Positions 62,081 to 64,000 of a stretch of 64,000 nt of DNA are shown here, one piece after another. The position numbers and the translations under genes are program-made. The notes beneath the pieces are model-generated. The model was not told the origin of the DNA. It ran no database searches and worked only from the letters and a program-made list of their open reading frames with translations. Within the stretch, counting starts at the first letter, position 1; every line of letters begins with the position of its first letter. The DNA is from Neobacillus massiliamazoniensis (GTDB lineage: Bacteria; Bacillota; Bacilli; Bacillales; Cytobacillaceae), in assembly GCF_001048695.1 (NCBI RefSeq), contig NZ_CVRB01000002.1, positions 434,001 to 498,000 of the forward strand, given 5' to 3'.

Positions 62081-62456
62081 TATGTGCCGTTTTGGCTGGG
62101 ATATATGCCGTTCCATCTCGAGCACCCATTTTATCCATTAAAAAGAGCCCCATTTATTAATTTAGGAGCTCTTTTTCTAGATTTTCACCTGCAAAAAAAC
62201 CGATATGTGCCATTTTTGATTTTTATGTGCCGTTTTGAGCGGGATATGTGCCGTTTTTCGATTTTATGTGCCGTTTTTCAAATTTATGTGCCATTTCATC
62301 TCGAGCACCCTTTTTATCCATTAAAAAGAGCCCCGTTTATTAATTTAAGAGCTCGTTTTCTAGATTTTCACCTGTAAAAAAACCGATATGTGCCATTTTT
62401 TACTTTTATGTGCCATTTTGACCGGGATATGTGCCGTTTTTCAAATTTATGTGCCA
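62081..62456. repeat. Eleven TATGTGCC repeats in 20.4-bp phase
   Basis: TATGTGCC(A/G)TTT (one copy TATATGCC) starts at 62081, 62102, 62204, 62224, 62245, 62265, 62285, 62387, 62407, 62428 and 62448. Neighbours are 20-21 bp apart, and both 102-bp gaps equal five such steps, so phase is kept over 367 bp. The gaps are near-identical to each other and hold a GAGCC / GGAGCTC-type hairpin with T-run. It lies directly after the nitrilase-family gene stop. Confidence 0.8.
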
Positions 62457-62488
62457 TTTCATCTCGAGCACCAATCTCAATTAGATTA

Positions 62489-63352
62489 TTAAATAGAATT
62501 ATATGGCTCATACCTTCTATAAAGATCTCCACGACGAGTTCGATCTTTAAATGTAGTTGCTGCACCATGTTTTCGATTCAAGTAGAGCTCATCGATATTT
62601 ACCGTTCCAGTAATAACAGTGTGTTTATTAGGCTCTGCTTCGATAATTATTCCATTCTCTGGCCATGCAGCGTCACATGGACTTATTATCGATGCACTCC
62701 CATATCCATTTGGTAGGGGATCGCCTGGCTCACCAACAATGGGACAATGAACAAAATATACTTGATTTTCAATGGCGCGTGCATGTCCACAATGGCGTAC
62801 TCGCCAAAATCCAGCCTCGGTAAAGGTAAATGAAGGACAGAAAAGGATATCTGCTCCATTTACACTTAATATCCTTGAGATTTCAGGGATCTCTGCTTCA
62901 TAACAAATGGCCAAACCAATCTTGACTGGTCCTATAGAATATACTTCAAGATCGTTTCCCTCAGCTATTTGCCAACTAGCCTCTGCAGGAAAAATATGCG
63001 TTTTTTTATGTTCAATATATGAACCATCTTTATCAAAAATATAAGAAATATTGTAATAATTGTTTTCACGACGTTCAAGATGTGATCCTGCAATGATAAT
63101 CTGTTTTCTTCTTTTGGAAATAGAGCTAAAAAGATCTTTATACTGCCCAGAATATTTATCAATTTTCGATAATGAAGAAATATCAGTTTGATTAAAGCTA
63201 GCGAATAAACCAATAGTTAAAAGCTCAGGAAAAATAACGTAGTCCGAGTCTTCCGGAACTTGATTTATTAATTCTTCAACTTGTTTCTGAAAGGCATCAA
63301 AAGATGGTGATTTCTGGATACGAAATTGGCAAGCAGAAATTTTTACATCCAA
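62489..63352 (-). CDS. Carbon-nitrogen hydrolase (nitrilase superfamily)
   Basis: A 287-residue enzyme with the Glu-Lys-Cys triad: YVIFPELLTIG (Glu), EHKKTHIFP (Lys) and GLAICYEAEIPEISR (Cys). The family hydrolyses amides, nitriles or ureido compounds. A Trp/His/Gly-rich segment (FWRVRHCGHARAIENQVYFVHC) is typical of the carbamoylputrescine/omega-amidase-like branches. Start TTG after GGGGG. It lies 35 bases after the symporter gene, so uptake and hydrolysis of one substrate are probably linked. Confidence 0.87.
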   Translation of the reverse strand: MDVKISACQFRIQKSPSFDAFQKQVEELINQVPEDSDYVIFPELLTIGLFASFNQTDISSLSKIDKYSGQYKDLFSSISKRRKQIIIAGSHLERRENNYYNISYIFDKDGSYIEHKKTHIFPAEASWQIAEGNDLEVYSIGPVKIGLAICYEAEIPEISRILSVNGADILFCPSFTFTEAGFWRVRHCGHARAIENQVYFVHCPIVGEPGDPLPNGYGSASIISPCDAAWPENGIIIEAEPNKHTVITGTVNIDELYLNRKHGAATTFKDRTRRGDLYRRYEPYNSI

Positions 63353-63387
63353 TACTATACCCCCAAATAGATTTTGTTGTTATGACA

Positions 63388-64000
63388 TTAACTTGTCTTT
63401 ACTTGAGTCAATTGTTCCTTTTCTATCGGAATATTTTTAGTAGCTATACTAACAATGATGGTAATGACAATATTTATTAATAATGCTATTGCTCCTGTGC
63501 TGATGTCGTTAATAGTGTGTGAGACAGTTGGAAAAAAGGTTGCGATTTTTATATTAAAAATCGTAGCATACAATACAATGAGTACTCCTGTAACAATTCC
63601 TGTCATTGCGCCATATTTATTTATAAAATTATTTTTGGAAAAGCTAAAGAAAAATGCTGGTGCTAATTGTGTGATCAGACTATATGACATGATGTTTAAC
63701 AGTGCAAGTGCTCCCCCACCAGATATAGTGAAGATTAAAGCAGTCAAAGAAAGGAGAATGATGAATAGTTTCGAGGCAATTAATTGTTGCTTTTCGCTAG
63801 CTTTTGGAACAATGACTTTGTAAAAACTTTTTGTTAAGCCAACAGATGCAGACATTAGCATAACAGATGCTGGTACTAAAGCCGTTAGTAAACCAGCTGC
63901 TCCAACTATCCCAACGACCCAAGGATCAAATGTTTTAATAGATAATCTTAAAAGAGAAAGATCTCCAGCTGCGCCTTGTAAACCAGGGATTTGTACGATA
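63388..64000 (-). CDS. Sodium:solute symporter, C-terminal part (runs off the window)
   Basis: The visible C-terminal about 200 residues are hydrophobic with SSS-family motifs: WVVGIVGAAGLLTALVPASVMLMSASVGLTKSFYK and MSYSLITQLAPAFFFSFSKNNFINKYGAMTGIVTG. The reading frame is open to base 64000, so the N-terminus lies beyond the window. It is probably a Na+-coupled permease feeding the downstream nitrilase-family enzyme. Confidence 0.85.
   Translation of the reverse strand, partial: IVQIPGLQGAAGDLSLLRLSIKTFDPWVVGIVGAAGLLTALVPASVMLMSASVGLTKSFYKVIVPKASEKQQLIASKLFIILLSLTALIFTISGGGALALLNIMSYSLITQLAPAFFFSFSKNNFINKYGAMTGIVTGVLIVLYATIFNIKIATFFPTVSHTINDISTGAIALLINIVITIIVSIATKNIPIEKEQLTQVKTS

Noticed and set aside
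62084..62377. An open frame of 97 codons through the repeat array
   Set aside because: It has no ribosome site, the 20/21-bp repeat step breaks codon phase, and the peptide is only repeat translation.
62081..62456. The regularly spaced TATGTGCC units as a CRISPR array
   Set aside because: Repeats are only about 12 bp, spacers of about 8 bp are reused among units, and no cas gene lies nearby.

Overview
The window is low-GC Firmicute DNA, almost certainly from an endospore-forming Bacillaceae (Bacillus/Neobacillus/Peribacillus type). Supporting signs are strong AGGAGG ribosome sites, frequent TTG/GTG starts, GerA-type germination genes, LysM/NlpC-P60 autolysins, CcpA-like cre sites and a KinA-E-like orphan kinase. 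No rRNA, tRNA, CRISPR array or complete prophage was seen.

Layout. 0-9.2 kb: a 2-aminoethylphosphonate (AEP) operon on the minus strand (ABC ATPase, fused permease, lipoprotein, phnW, phnX), followed by a beta-propeller/phosphoesterase and faced by a DeoR regulator. Its promoter carries phased TTTACA half-sites that look like a PhoP box. 9.2-21.2 kb: a candidate Fur-controlled small RNA, a DMT transporter, one copy of a repeated small-RNA unit, a YdcF protein, an MFS/TetR efflux pair, DUF6506, a broken PfkB kinase, a catalase, a MarR regulon (MarR, SDR, flavodoxin-like oxidoreductase) sharing one operator in three places, then DinB and AlkZ-like proteins. 21.2-26.5 kb: MurNAc recycling (murQ-murR-murP-mupG) and a HAD phosphatase. 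26.6-30.8 kb: a CdaR-type regulator with glcD-glcF. 30.8-32.2 kb: four more tandem copies of the small-RNA unit, broken by a GC-rich MITE-like repeat. 32.2-40 kb: an orphan histidine kinase, a GT39-like membrane protein, GntR, an MFS transporter and OsmC. 40-46.5 kb: a graveyard of partial duplications, then an amidohydrolase, MATE transporter, FAD oxidase and cupin facing a MerR-methyltransferase-like fusion. 47.9-54.8 kb: a decayed IS200/IS605 tnpA element, an S53 protease, a LysM amidase, a frameshifted TnpB element with its omega-RNA region, and two dead genes. 54.9-64 kb: AraC/VOC, a YeiL-like Crp with an MFS transporter, a tiny hydrophobic peptide gene, a gerAA remnant with GerAB, a LytE-like autolysin, an 11-copy phased repeat array, a nitrilase-family hydrolase and a sodium:solute symporter running off the right edge.

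The most unusual signal is a five-member family of about 85-nt RNA genes (one at 11.1 kb, four tandem at 30.9-31.9 kb). Each has a 5' hairpin, a C-rich single-stranded stretch able to pair with Shine-Dalgarno sequences, and a CCGGC/GCCGG terminator showing a compensatory base change. Each is preceded by three or four TT(A/C/T)A(C/T)-type half-sites exactly 11 bp apart that end 9-10 bp before a -10 box. The AEP operon promoter has the same geometry. I infer that a response regulator, most likely PhoP, drives both, giving a phosphate-starvation regulon with a multicopy antisense RNA arm. This rests on reading the sequence only and has not been tested.

Starts were moved inward where a good ribosome site favoured an internal codon, and such choices are stated. 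Function calls come from motifs and remembered family features, not from database searches.
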